Notes under the pieces: model-generated
What the model saw: only the letters and a program-made list of their open reading frames with translations
Databases searched by the model: none
What the model was told of the DNA's origin: nothing
NCBI GenBank assembly: GCA_027924645.1
Contig: BSBN01000888.1
Location: 19,169,001-19,233,000, forward strand
Origin: Cunninghamia lanceolata
Taxonomy: Eukaryota > Streptophyta > Pinopsida > Cupressales > Cupressaceae
Direction: 5' to 3'
DNA length: 64,000 bases
In this document: positions 45,600 to 58,689 of the stretch, one piece after another
Layout: each line of letters opens with the position of its first letter
Numbering within the stretch: the first letter of the stretch is position 1
Translations under genes and position numbers: made by a program

Positions 45600-47896
45600 C
45601 GGTACAATGTTGAAGGCTTGGTTGGATGAGGCTGCTTTTCCTTTGTTGTGGTTAGGTAGAGGATCCTTGTAAGCTCCTAGGTTAGCATTTGGTGATTATT
45701 TAGGTAGTTCCTCAATGGTAATGTCTTCCCTATCAATGAGATCTTGCACATAGTGCTTTAGCCTCATGCATTTTGATGTTTTGTGTCCTTACATGCGATG
45801 ATTCTCACAAAATATATTTTAATCAAACCAAAAGGGTTTGAATTGATTCTAATCATAAGGTCTAATAGGGGGTAAGATGATCAAATCTGCCTTCACAAGG
45901 TTGTTTGAAAAAATCTCAATAGGCTGCCCTAAGAGTGTGGATTTTATCTCGGGGTTATTATTTTGTTTAGGTGGTCCCTTGGGGACATTGACATTATTTG
46001 TGGTGGATGTGTTTGGTAGCATTTGATTTTACACATGTTGAATGACCTTTACATTGGTGATGCCATCGTTGAGAGTGTTTTTATTCTTTCCCCAAAAGTG
46101 GGGTTTGTTTCTTGAAGGTGCGTTGGTGTTTGTGTTCTTGCTAACCTTGTTGTTGTGATTGTTGACTTTGTTATTGTTATTGTAAAGTTTAATGGATCCT
46201 TTAGTGATGATGGCTCTTTCAATGGTGGTTCCCTTGTCTATGACCTCTTCAAAGGTAGATGCACATTGTATTTGTAGATGGAGCTCCATTTCGTCACTTA
46301 CGTTCGTGACAAACATGGTAATTCAATTTGTTTCTCTAGGATATGCCATGGGAGCTTGCTTTCTAAGCCTCTCCATCTTTGTAAAAATGTGGAAAATGAC
46401 TCTCCACTCTTTGTTTTGGTGTTACATAAGTCAGTCATTTATATTTCATGTTCAAAGTTGTAGGAGAAATGGTTTACAAACTTCTCTGCGAGTTCATTGA
46501 AGGTCCTAATGCTGGGAGGAAGATAAGTAAACCATTCGATGGCTTGGCCACTGTGTCTTTGAGGGAAGAGTCTCATCAAATAAGTGTCATCATATGAGAC
46601 CTCTAGGCTAGCCATGTAGAACTCCTGAAGGTGTTTTCTAGGATTTCCCTTTCCTTTGTACTTGTCAAATTTGGGTGTTTCAAAGTTTTTAGGAAAGGGA
46701 GGCATATATAATCTCCTATCAAATGGGTAAGGGCAAATATCCTCAAAAGAATATTTCTTCCTTTTGTTACCATATTGTATGTTGTCAACCTTTTGGATCA
46801 ATGCTTGTACAATGCTAGCTAAATCTTGAGATGGTGGTTGTGAAATATGGTTTTGTTGATTTTGCATGAGTTGTCGAAGAAAGGGTGGAATTTGATTTTG
46901 AGGTGGTATTTGATGTTGGGATGTTTGACTTTGGGAATTTTAATTTTGGAATGTGAGATGTTGTTGGTATGCAAGAAGTTGTTATAAGATGTGTGGTTAG
47001 AGTTGTTGGTTTTGGTTGGGATTGTGTTGTGTGGTTTGGATGGATGATACAATGGGTGCTTGGGTTATGGGGTTTTGTACATATGTGAAATTAGATGATG
47101 GGTTGGTATTAGTTGTGTTAGGGGGGTGTTGCAAAAATAAGTGGTTTATGAAGGCTATAGTGTTGGCGTCGAGTTGATGGGCGCTAGTGGTAACACTTGT
47201 GCATGTGGTGTTGTTAGGAATGCTTAGAGTGATATGTGGCATAGATGAGGCGATAGTAGATGGTGATAAGTTTTAGATATTTTGTGTGGTCAACACATTT
47301 GTTGGGATTGTGGATCTAGTAACATTAGAATTTGTGGGAATTGTAGATGTAGTGACATTAGAGATTTGAGATGTGTTAGGGTTGATATGTGATGTGGATG
47401 GTTGTGCCAATGTGGTGACATTGGGTATCATAGCACCATTTCCAAGAAGAAATTCAAGATATCTATTAGGGTCTAATCTTAGGACTCTATCAAGTATATC
47501 CATAGAATTAACATCTTGTGTAAAGTCTAAGATATCTTGATCTACTTGGTTGGTGTTAGATGGTTGTGTTTGTGATGGGAAGGGGAAAGGATTTAGCATA
47601 GCGGTAGCATCGTACAATGGCACTTGTTGGATGATAGGGACATTATTTTAGTCAGTTTCTGGCATCCCTGTGCCAAAGTTGTTTCTAAGATGGGTCATTT
47701 CTTGATTCTTCTTGGCTTGTGATCTTGTTACGAACGTACAATGGTGTGGATTTGATTGTGGGTGGATCAACGTCAAGACCTTAGAGAATATGTTTGATTT
47801 AATGGACCCAAAGATAAGTGGGAGTGAAGATGTGAATGTTTGGAGAATAGAAATGGAAAGGGTAATGAGGTGATTGGGATTTTTTTTGGGAATCAA
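45600..47896 (-). pseudogene. Gag of the Tat-type element
   Basis: One frame runs from 47896 to 46439 with several stops (open pieces 47896-47648, 47623-47273, 47242-46997, 46867-46439), then shifts to 46316-46029. It includes TRSQAKKNQEM near the N-terminus, Asn/Thr/Gln-rich low-complexity sequence, and the capsid core YMPPFPKNFETPKFDKYKG...NPRKHLQEFY...RLFPQRHSGQAIEWF...TFNELAEKFVNHF. Downstream a knuckle-like FCENHRM.GHKTSKC lies near 45.79 kb. Confidence 0.8.
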
Positions 47897-49413
47897 AGAT
47901 TTAGATTGTTGAGAATAATATCCTTAAAGTATAAATCTAGGGATAATGGTGTGAATATAGGTTTTAGCTTTTAGAGAATAAATCCCCAAAAAAAGTGGCA
48001 ACCTAAGGAAGGTAAATGTTAAAATTATGAGGATGGTGGAACAACCTTTGAGGTTAAGACCTAAAAGGAAGTAGTTGAATTGATTTTACCAATTTGGACC
48101 AAAAAGATTAAAAGAGGTAGATTGATTTGGGATGTAGGAGAAAAATATTTTGGGAAGATTTGGAGGATATGACTAAGGATAATAATCAACCAAGGAGACC
48201 TTAGATGAACAGGGTGAATGGTTCTGGATAGTAATCAACTAACAAAGCCTTAGGTGATTTGGATGTTTGGATGATGTTGGATGTAGGATAAAATTTTGAT
48301 GATGTCGAGGGCATACTCAAATCAAAAGGTGAGCTTGAATAGGTCTAGACCTTAGGATTTTTGTAAAGATGGATGTTTCTCTTTCAGATAAGGTAGACTA
48401 ATGACCTTATGCAAAAAGGAATGATTATTCTATTTGAAGGTAGACTAATGACCAACAAGAAAAATAGGATAACAAAGGATGACAAGATCTAGGTGAATTT
48501 CTTTGCTCAAAGTTTTGATTGGAATATGATTGTGAATTTGATTGAAAGATTGATTTTGGATGCTTGGATGGTTTTGATTTTTGGAAGTTTAGATTTTAAG
48601 GTTTTTGGATAATGGTTGTATGAATAAAGTATAGGTCAAAAAGATGAAAATCAATATGTAAGGCTAAATTGGATTATGTATTGAGATGGGATTACAAAAG
48701 GGGGGATTATAGTTGGGCTTAGTGATTTGATTGATAGTGAAGGGTCCAATAAGGAAATTGATTATTCTCTAAGGTCAAGATGGGAATATGGGTGAAAATG
48801 ATTATGGGTGATGGTTGAAGGTAGACTATGGTTTTGGTGGATTTTTGACAAAGTAGTTGCAGATTATTATTGGGCAAGTCCCAAGGACTCTAAGAATGTT
48901 TGGTAGACATTCATGTAACCTAATTTGCAAATGGTACCAAAGCACAAAGATAAGGCACCACAATAGGTAGAAATGATGCCAAGGATCATGTAAATAGCAC
49001 GAAAATAGTGAGCTTTTGGTGACTGTGAAAATGGCAACAAAAAATATTTTTTAGGCACCAAACTGAGAAGTTTTAGTGCCAAAATGGGACAGTGATTTGG
49101 ATTTTACTCAGGTATTTTGGTAAATTTTGCCAAAATCTTGGGTTTTGGTCTCAAAATTTTGGATTTGGAAAGTCAAATGATAGATTTTTGGTGATGTCAA
49201 AAGTTGCAATGGTTTAATGACTTAGGAGGTTTTGGATAATGTCAATGATGGTTTCTTAGCAAGCATAGAAACACTCCAAACAAGAGAATACAATGGCCAA
49301 AGGTTTTCATGTGAAATGTGGTATATCGAACATTCATCAAGAACTTGTACAACCTGAGGAGGGAAAAAGATACTAATTGTTGAGTCCCTACTTGGATTTC
49401 TCCATATACTAAG
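47897..49413. other. Leader-side non-coding region of the Tat-type element
   Basis: No coding sequence. AAGGTAGACTAATGACC recurs near 48.39 and 48.44 kb. GGCACCAAA/TGGTACCAAA words cluster at 48.92-49.09 kb, like those right of the next element (62.0-62.7 kb), consistent with one sequence split by that insertion. Confidence 0.4.
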
Positions 49414-49418
49414 ACAAG
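49414..49418. other. Left target-site duplication of the 49.4-61.2 kb element (imperfect)
   Basis: ACAAG here against ACAAA at 61168-61172: four of five match. Confidence 0.5.
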
Positions 49419-50972
49419 TGTGATAGATCAATAAGTTTCAATTAAAGATTGGAAACCATTCATATAAAGATAAAGATTAAATCAAGACTAAAAGACAAAT
49501 TAGCTCAAGATTCTGATTGTCAAGTAATAGTGAACATGGATGATGATGTCATAAGCAATAAGAATCATCAAAATTTATATTATAAAAGGAATAATGGTCA
49601 TGATATGGTTGCATTGATGGTTAAGAGGAATTATTATCTCCTTAATATTCGTATTACTACCAAGACACTGACATAAACAAGAGGATCACGATTCATAAAG
49701 AGTTAAAGATCACTCTATTATAAGGAATAAAAGATCATGTGGCGGCATCTATGAGAGGATTGACTAATATTAATAATAAACAAAGATTAAATGAAGAGAC
49801 GGGCTCTTAACCAACACACCTTCTCACATTCGCGTCCCTCTAAGACTTTATAAGGACCCTTGAGGCAGCATCAAAGGCATCAATCGAAGCATTCTTCCTA
49901 TCATCCAAAGGAAGAACATTCCAGTCTGCAAATATCTAAATAAATTAATACTCTCACAACAGATATAATCCTTTCAAGTTAGACAATATAAAGATTACAT
50001 CTGATCAAGGACTTTGCAGAAATCATAGTCCAAGGAATTGCAACAACAAGTAAGCATCTCAACATTATTGTTCTTTCTATAGCTCTAATCGACTATCATA
50101 ATCAGGTATGAGGGTTCATTTATATTCTTGATTGTCATTCATAAATATATCAATTATGATGGCACTAATTTATAAACAGTCATCACTAACATTGTAATTT
50201 GTAGATAATTATATTCTATTATTCATAATGATATATCTTATATGCAATTATCCATATGTGATTTATTAACCTCATATGGGAGGAAGAGAGGAAAGTGCCA
50301 TGAGGCCACTCATGGGTATTTTAGAGACCTTTGTCACATGAGGTATAAGGTACCCATAGTGCAAGGATAGTGATGTAATGGCCTTGGCTACTTTGATCTA
50401 AGGCATCATAAGTGTACCAAGGAGTCTCATAGAGGCCTTGACTCTAAAGGTATTATGGATACCACTTGAGTCTAAGGATAGCAGACATTAGAGCCCCATG
50501 GTGGATAACAGCAACTCCTGTCTCATCTCTCATAGGCTGTTAATGAGTAACATATGAAGAGATAGTAAGTTGCAATATATGTGGATAAAGATCATAGATC
50601 ATGTGAAATGTCATGATAGAGAATATGCAAGGCATATCAATAATGATCATGAGAGTAACATGTGAAATATGAATAATAGATAATGTCCATTGAAGCAATC
50701 ATAAGATTAGCAATAGTTATATGGATTGAAAGTAATTATAGATTCATAATAATGATATGCATTGAAAGTAATCATAGATTGATGATAATAATGTATGATT
50801 GAAGTAATCAATGATGAACTCAAGTTATGAATTGGCATTTGATTAGAAATGATAGAAACAATGTTCTTATGTGAATGGCTTTAAATGAAAAATGTACTAA
50901 TGTTCTCTTTTTGCAAGTTAAAATTTGTGAACAAGGTAGAGAAATTCTAGCTTGTAAGAAGGGGTATTTACA
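49419..50972 (+). repeat. 5' LTR of the LARD-like element
   Basis: 1,554 bp, directly repeated at 59566-61167. A TATA box TATAAAAG lies at 49581-49588, 162 bp inside; the right copy has it at 59729-59736. The right copy carries an extra duplicated stretch around 60.49-60.56 kb (a CCCATAGT(G/A)CAA segment occurs twice). Confidence 0.9.
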
Positions 50973-50974
50973 AT

Positions 50975-50986
50975 TGGTATCAGAGC
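50975..50986 (+). other. Primer-binding site (initiator tRNA-Met)
   Basis: TGGTATCAGAGC, complementary to the 3' end of plant initiator tRNA-Met, 2 bp after the LTR. Confidence 0.9.
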
Positions 50987-51482
50987 TGTCATCTTGCCAT
51001 CCTATGTGTATTATGTGTGCCTTACATGCATTTAAGTGTATACTTGTGATTTATGTGAATTCAAGTGTTTTCAAAGGTTGACTTTATGACTTGTGTATGC
51101 TTTGAAACACATGTTAAAGTGAATACTTTGTGTATTATGTGTAGTCACATGAGTATACTTGGTGACTTTGGAATGGTGGACGGGTCAACGGTGTAGTATG
51201 GGATGCATCGAATCCCCTTGCCAATTGTCTGATACTATACTTATATGTATTAATGCATTATGTATTACTGATATGATTATGGGAGTATAATATGTTACCT
51301 ATATTTTTAAGTAAAAAAATGATGTGATTTTGATTACACTATTCTACATATACCTTCGCTATGATGGAGAAGAAGAAAAAAAGGAAACGGCATGAGGGCC
51401 CTCTTCTAGGTATGCCACCCAGGGGGAGGTGATGAGCCCACATGGGCCAGAGGGGTTCTACCTTCAGTATGAAGGGTACTAC

Positions 51483-52774
51483 TGTTGGATTTAAGGCATA
51501 CAACTGAGAGGGGGGGTGAATCAGTTGTATAAAACTTCTTGTTCTTTCAAACACTTGATTCTTCGTTGTTAGTTAACAGCATATCAATTAATCATCCATG
51601 AAAGCATAATATATAAACACAAGAGAAGATAAACATCAACACATTGAACACCAAGATTTTGACGTGGAAAACCTGGTTAAGGGAAAAACCACAGGGTGAT
51701 TAACCCAAGGATTATTCTCTGTTAGAAGAATAAGAAAAAGAATGGCACTTGCCAATTAGGGCTCACTGCCCGAGCACACTGCTCACAAAGAGGCCCACTG
51801 CCTACAAGGAGACACACTATCTACAAAGTGATAAGAATCACAATCTTGAACTGGAGAATGACATCTCTACCATGTCTGGATCAGTTCCATTTAAGCCCAA
51901 AAACCTCTGCTCTGCCTTTCGCACTTCTCTTCGCTATGCCACACTCATCCACACAATCGACACTACGAAATGAACTCACAAACTGTTATTTATACAAGAC
52001 ATCGACTTAGGAACAAACATCTAAGTCAGCAAACAACCATAAGAGTATCCGCAAGATGAATAACACATCCGGTCGGCCACCACAAGAACATTCGCAGGAT
52101 GAACAACTCATCCGGTCGGCTAAACAGAGCAAGAACTTCATCCGGAAGAATAACTTCAATTCCGGGCTCTACTATCAATGCGGACCAACAACACAACCTC
52201 AACATGATCCAAGAACCTTCACAAGCCTACCTGAATGACTAGGTACATCCGCACTTTCTTTACTTACTGGAGTCTCTTCTCTTCCTTATCTGGAACTTCA
52301 AGAACACTATCTGTCGCCACTGTCATAATGCAAGAGGTACTTCCAAACCTCCAAATCATACACAACTTGAGATGGCACATCACAAGGACATCCCAAAGAC
52401 TCCTTCCAATCCGCAGATTAGGATTATACAGTTCCGGACCTCATCAGACCTTTTTGTGATCCTCTGTCACCTCTGAATACTTGCCGGAACCGGTTCTACA
52501 CTGACAGCCACAACTCCTTCAGATCTTCATGCGGACCTCTGAAATCTTAACTGAGGCATCTCAAGACTTATATCTACAAACCCTTTAATCTGCATCCTCC
52601 AGTTCTCAACCTATACAATACATTTGCCTTCTTCTCATCACGGTTCTTCACTGTTCCTGACTGAGGCTAATTTTCTCAATATCCTCAGCACATAGCTCAT
52701 CCAATCCTTCTTGTCAATGCAATATGAGTATGTTGACATCAATGACAACACTGGCTCACCTCATACTTGCAACA
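51483..52774 (-). repeat. 3' LTR of the nested copia element
   Basis: In minus orientation it starts TGTTGCAAGTATGAGG and ends TCCAACA. A TATA-type word (TATAAATA on -) lies at 51987-51994. Confidence 0.95.
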
Positions 52775-53096
52775 ATCTCCCCCTTTGTCATTGATGGCAA
52801 CATATGATGTGAAAAACCATCAAGACAAGAACTCTCCTTTCTGTCACAGCTCCCCCTATCAACAACAACTTTTCACATGTCTTCTCTTCCTTTACTGCTC
52901 CCCCTTTGATCATCAACCACTTGTTTTTCACATGTCTTCTCTCCCCCTTTGACATCAATGGCAAAGGACTCATACGTGCAATTCTCATACATCAGAATCA
53001 TACCAGCTGCTCCCCCTTAGTTGTAGCTCCCCATCATCAATCCGGATCACAAGATATGACTGTGATATCCACCGGACTGATGCACATCAGTGCATC
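52775..53096 (-). other. 3' untranslated region of the copia element with repeated polypurine-tract-like motifs
   Basis: On the minus strand AAAGGGGGAGAT abuts the 3' LTR (52776-52789), the expected polypurine tract. Four further (A)AGGGGGAG motifs occur upstream, near 52.85, 52.90, 52.95 and 53.01 kb. Confidence 0.75.
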
Positions 53097-56000
53097 CTAG
53101 TTCATCACCAGAGGGGCCATGACCCCTAACTTCTCCCGGAGATATTCAAAAGAGTCCTTGGGAAGAGGTTTAGTAAAGATATCTGCAATCTGATCCTTTG
53201 AGGGAACATACTCCAATCTGACTTCTTCCTTGTTCACTTGTTCTCTCAAAAAGTGAAACTTGATAGATATGTGCTTAGTCTTAGAATGCAATACCGAATT
53301 CTTAGAAATATTAATTGCACTTGAATTATCACAGAAAATTGTGATAGGCTCCTCATATTCAACTTTAATATCTCTTAGCATCTGCTTCATCCATAAGATT
53401 TGAGTGCAACTACCTGCTGCTGCAATGTATTCTGCTTCAGTTGTAGACAGAGATATTGCATCTTGTTTCTTGCTTAGCCAAGAAACCAATCTCTTCCCCA
53501 AAAAGAATGCTCCACCACTAGTGCTCTTCTGGTCATCCACATCTCCTGCCCAATCTGCATCTGTGTAAGCATGAAGAGAGAAATCCGGATCTCTAGGGTA
53601 CCATAGACCATACTCAACTGTTCCTTTCAGGTACCTAAAAATTCTTTTGATTGCCATAACATGAGATTCTCTAGGATCAGCCTGGAATCTTGCCACAAGA
53701 CCAACAGCCTGCATTATATCTAGTCTAGTCTGAGTGAGATACAACAATCCACCAATCATTGATCTATACTTTGTCTGATCTGCCTTTGGGGAGTCATCAT
53801 CTTTGCTCAACTTACATCCAGTTGCCATGGGAGTGTTCATTGGTTTTGAATCTTCCATACCATATTTCCTTAACAATTCTTTCACATATTTGGTCTGAGA
53901 AATGAAGATTCCTTTCTTTGTTTGAGTAATTTGCAGACCCAAGAAGAAATTCATTTCACCAAGCATAGACATTTCAAACTCACTTTTCATCTGATTTGTA
54001 AAAGTTTTGCACATACTATCTCTTCCTCCAAAAATGATATCATCCACAAACACTTCAACAATCAAAATGTTTTCATGAACAATTTTGAAATATAAGTTAC
54101 TGTCAGCAGTACCTTTGTTGAATCCAATCTGCACAAGATGCTTATCCAACCTTTCATACCATGCTCTTGGGGCTTGCTTTAGTCCATACAATGCTTTCTT
54201 CAACTTGCAGACCATATCATCATTATCAGACAATTGAAATCCATCCGGCTGTTCAATGTAAACTTCTTCTTCCAGATCACCATTTAGGAAAGCAGACTTG
54301 ACATCCATCTGATATACCTTGAAGTCTTTGAAGGCAGCAAATGCAAGAAATAATCTGACTGCTTCAATTCTTGCCACTGGAGCAAAGGTCTCTTCAAAGT
54401 CAATTCCTTCTATTTGAGAGTAGCCTTTGCAGACCAATCTAGCTTTGTTTCTGATAACTTCACCAGTTTCATTCAGTTTGTTTCGAAAGACCCATTTGGT
54501 TCCAATCACATTCCTGTCTCTAGGTCTGGGAACAAGATCCCAAGTATGATTTTTCTTAATTTGCATTAATTCATCTTTCATTGCTTTAGTCCAGTTTTCA
54601 TCATTGCAGGCTTCATTTACTGTTTTAGGTTCAATCTTTGAAATCAGACAACATTCATCCTGATTTTGAGCAACATTCCTTCTAGTTTGCACACCTTTGC
54701 TTTTGTCACCTATGATCTGATCTTCAGAGTGGTTTAGTCTTACATACCTTGGAATTTTGGGAATATCCTGCACTGTTGCTCCTTGATCAGGTTCATTCTG
54801 ACCTATTTCTTCTTCTTGATTTACTGGATCAAGTTGATTCTGACTTACCAGAGGGGATTGAGTCCCTTGAACCTGAACACCATCTTGATCATCTTCATCA
54901 AACTCATAAAATCTTGAAGGCTTCTCAATTCCTTCATCAACTTTCACATTGGTGCTTTCTATCATCTTCCTCAATCTCTTATTGTAACACCAGTATGCTT
55001 TGCTTTGAGTGGAGTAGCCCAAGAAAATTCCTTCATCACTTCTAGCATCAAACTTTCCTAGATCTTCATCTCTTTTAATATAACACTTGCTACCAAATAC
55101 TCTGAAATATTTCACAGTAGGAGTGATGCCAAACCAGAGTTCATAGGGGGTCTTACCGGTGTTGTTTCTGATTTGAACTCGATTGAGAGTGTAGACTGCA
55201 GTGCTGATAGCTTCTTTCCAAAACATCTGAGGAACATTTTCTTCCAACATCATTGTCTTGGCAGCTTCCTAGATGGTCTGGTTCTTTCTTTCAACTACTC
55301 CATTCTGCTGTGGAGTCCTATGAGCAGACAATTGTCTCCTTATACCCTGCTTCTCACAAAAGTCAATGAACTCACCAGATGTAAATTCACCACCTCTATC
55401 AGACCTTAGACACTTTAGTTTCAATCCGGTTTGATTCTCTACCATAGCTTTGAAGATTTTGAACTTCTCAAATGCTTCTGATTTTTCTTTTAGAAAGGTA
55501 ACCCACATCATCCGGGAATGATCATCAATTAACAGCATGAAATATCTATCACCTTGCAGACTCTTGATTCTTGTCGGACCACAGAGATCAGTATGTACTA
55601 ATTCCAACAATCCGGTAGAAGACTGATCTTTGCTTTTGAAAGAGACTCTGCTCTGTTTACCTAGCTGACATTCTTTGCACAAACTATTTGTAGGTTTCAC
55701 CAATTTTGGAAGGTCTCTTACAGCCTGAATATTGCTTATCTTGATGATGTTATCAAAATTCACATGACACATTCTTCTATGCCATAACCAACTCTGATCA
55801 ACTTGAGCAAACAGACAACTTTTGTTTGAACCAACCAGATGAAAGATATTACCTTTTGTTTGAGCACCGAATGCAATTTCAGTTCCGGAACTTGTAAAGA
55901 TTCTACATTTTCCATTCTTGAATCAGAGATCATAGCCTTTGTCCACTAACTAACCAACACTGAGAAGATTGTGCTTCAATCCTTCAACATATAGTACATT

Positions 56001-57272
56001 ACCTGTTTTGCTCTTTCCATCAAAGGAAATAGTTCCCCTACCTCTGATTCTGCTAGCAGAATTGTCACCAAACTTTACCATTCCTCCTTCATACCTTTCC
56101 AAATCTAAGAACTTATTCTTGTCACCAGTCATATGGTGAGAACATCCACTATGAATAACCCAATCATCCTTTTCTTCCACTTGAGCAGCGAAAGCTCTTT
56201 CCACAACCTTGTGATTGACAGATTCAGAAGATATTGAATCTTCTTCCTTGATGGCAATAAACACCCATTCATTTCCAGATTTGCTTTCTAGTTCTGATTC
56301 ATCATCTGTTACTCCTTCATTGTCATCTTCTTCATGATCATAATAGCAGTTCTTTTGAAACCTTTGTCTGTTAGTATTAGACCTTGCAGATCTTTCCGGA
56401 CATCTTGAAGCAAAATGACCAATCTTATTGCAGTTGAAACACTTAAAGGGTAGTTTTCCTTCATACTTACCAGATCCTCTTGGCAGTCTCTTTGCAATGA
56501 GGGCTTCAAGTTGAGCTGTTTCTGCTTCTTCTTCTTCCATGTCTCTTCTTGCTTGATCATACCATGACATCTTCCTTGATGAGTTTTCTCCCGGATCAAA
56601 TCTCTGTTTGCCTTTCACATAGGCACTGGCTTTGAAAGCAGATTCAGTCTTGGGAGGATCATCTCCAAACTCGGTCATTTCAAATGCAGCTAGTTTGCCA
56701 GCCAGTTGTTCTCTTGTGACAGTTGTGTGGGCTCTGAATTCATCAATGGCAGCAACCTTGATTTTGTAGGCAGCAGGAAGGGATCTTAGGATTTTGCAGA
56801 CAATCTCATTTTCATCTAGAGTTCCACCAGCATTTCTAATTCCACATACCATCTCATTCACTCTTGGCATAAAGGTAGTGATGTTTTCATCATCTCTCAT
56901 CTTCAATCTTTCAAATTTCCCTTTCAGACTTTGCAACCTTGCACTTTTGACAAACTCATCTCCTTCATACAGAAGTTCCAGTTTAGTCAGGATCTCATAT
57001 GCAGTTGGTAGGTCAATAACATTTGAGAGATCTGAATCATTCAATGCACTTAGTAGGGCTTCCTTGGTCCGTAGATTATTTTCAGCATCTGTGATTTCAT
57101 TCAGAGTTGTCGGACCACCTTGTGGAGGTACATATGGTTTTGAGACCATAGCCAAGTATGTTTTTCCCATACATTCCAAGTGACACTTCATGCGACCTTT
57201 CCAGAGAGTGAAGTTGGTTCCATCGAACTTCGGACTATCCTTCTTGTATGACGACATCCTGGATCTCCTCAA
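53097..57272 (-). pseudogene. Ty1/copia Gag-Pol polyprotein, full length but with three nonsense codons
   Basis: From ATG at 57272 one frame of ~1,391 codons runs to the stop at 53097, with no frameshift. Order: Gag with a CCHC knuckle (CFNCNKIGHFASRC, residues 278-291); protease around residue 374, where WVIHSGCSHHMTGDK has His in place of the catalytic Asp; GAG-pre-integrase with an HHCC finger; integrase core with HTDLCGP, RSDRGGE and VVERKN (D,D,E); RT with [12 protein letters not shown] and FVDD (~1075-1078); RNase H with TDADWAGD and STTEAEY, ending [21 protein letters not shown]. Stops: TAG at 55950-55952, TGA at 55923-55925, TAG at 55269-55271, each fitting a C-to-T change. Two lie between protease and integrase, one just after the catalytic Glu. 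Confidence 0.97.
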
Positions 57273-57297
57273 GCGGTTAAGCTCCTTTCAGAGGAAC

Positions 57298-57312
57298 TTG
57301 GCTCTGATACCA
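57298..57312 (-). other. Primer-binding site of the copia element
   Basis: The minus strand reads TTGGTATCAGAGCC next to the inner end of the right (5') LTR: complementary to initiator tRNA-Met. Confidence 0.92.
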
Positions 57313-57314
57313 AT

Positions 57315-58606
57315 TGTTGGATTTAAGGCATACAACTGAGAGGGGGGGTGAATCAGTTGTATAAAACTTCTTGTTCTTTCAAACACTTGATTCTTCGTTG
57401 TTAGTTAACAGCATATCAATTAATCATCCATGAAAGCATAATATATAAACACAAGAGCAGATAAACATCAACACATTGAACACCAAGATTTTGATGTGGA
57501 AAACCTGGTTAAGGGAAAAACCACAGGGTGATTAACCCAAGGATTATTCTCTGTTAGAAGAATAAGAAAAAGAATGGCACTTGCCAATTAGGGCTCACTG
57601 CCCGAGCACACTGCTCACAAAGAGGCCCACTACCTACAAGGAGACACACTGTCTACAAAGTGATAAGAATCACAATCTTGAACTGGAGAATGACATCTCT
57701 ACCATGTCCGGATCAGTTCCATTTAAGCCCAAAAACCTCTGCTCTGCCTTTCGCACTTACCTTCGCTATGCCACACTCATCCACACAATCCACACTACGA
57801 AATGAACTCACAAACCGTTATTTATACAAGACATCGACTTAGGAACAAACATCTAAGTCGGCAAACAACCATAAGAGTATCCGCAAGATGAATAACACAT
57901 CCGGTCGGCCACCACAAGAACATTCGCAGGATGAACAACTCATCCGGTCGGCTAAACAGAGCAAGAACTTCATCTGGAAGAATAACTTCAATTCCGGGCT
58001 CTACTATCAATGCGGACCAACAACACAACCTCAACATGATCCAAGAACCTTCACAAGCCTACCTAAATGACCAGGTACATCCGCACTTTCTTTACTTACT
58101 GGAGTCTCTTCTCTTCCTTATCCGGAACTTCAAGAACACTGTCTGTCGCCACTGCCATTATGCAAGAGGTACTTCCGGACCTCCAAATCATACACAACTT
58201 GAGATGGCACATCACAAGGACATCCCAAAGACTCCTTCCAATCCGCAGATTAGGATTATACAGTTCCAGACCTCACCGGACCTTTTTGTGATCCTCTGTC
58301 ACCTCTGAATACTTGCCGGAACCGGTTCTACACCGACAGCCACAACTCCTTCAGATCTTCATGCGGACCTCTAAAATCTTAACTGAGGCATCTCAAGACT
58401 TATATCTACAAACCCTTTAATCCGCATCCTCCGGTTCTCAACCTATACAATACATTTGCCTTCTTCTCATCACGGTTCTTCACTGTTCCTGACTGAGGCT
58501 AATTTTCTCAATATCCTCAGCACACAGCTCATCCAATCCTTCTTGTCAATGCAATATGAGTATGTTGACATCAATGACAACACTGGCTCACCTCATACTT
58601 GCAACA
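57315..58606 (-). repeat. 5' LTR of the nested copia element
   Basis: Same length (1,292 bp) as the left copy. The TATA-type word is kept at 57819-57826. Confidence 0.95.
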
Positions 58607-58689
58607 ACTACCTCTGGGCTTAGGGAGTCGCTACCAGGACACCTTAATAATCTCACTCTCCTAGCATGGCATATGTAGAGAGGGCAATC

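Larger units (their letters stand above)
40430..47896 (-). mobile_element. Decayed Ty3/gypsy Tat-type retrotransposon coding region
   Basis: On the minus strand domains occur in the order gag, protease, RT, RNase H, a second (archaeal-type) RNase H, integrase. The extra RNase H before integrase is the hallmark of the Tat/Ogre lineage. Each domain carries stops or frameshifts, so the element is inactive. LTRs were not located. Confidence 0.85.
51483..58606 (-). mobile_element. Full-length Ty1/copia retrotransposon, 7,124 bp, nested in the LARD-like element
   Basis: Two 1,292-bp LTRs (51483-52774 and 57315-58606), perfect ACTAC target-site duplications (51478-51482 and 58607-58611), primer-binding site on the minus strand, polypurine tract next to the left LTR, and one gag-pol frame. 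By eye the LTRs differ at roughly two dozen sites, mostly transitions, so it is the youngest complete insertion here. The host element's interior resumes directly after it. Confidence 0.97.

Noticed and set aside
51749..58308. Paired 60-75 codon open stretches in both copia LTRs
   Set aside because: They occur twice only because the LTRs are duplicates; the frames lie in non-coding LTR sequence.
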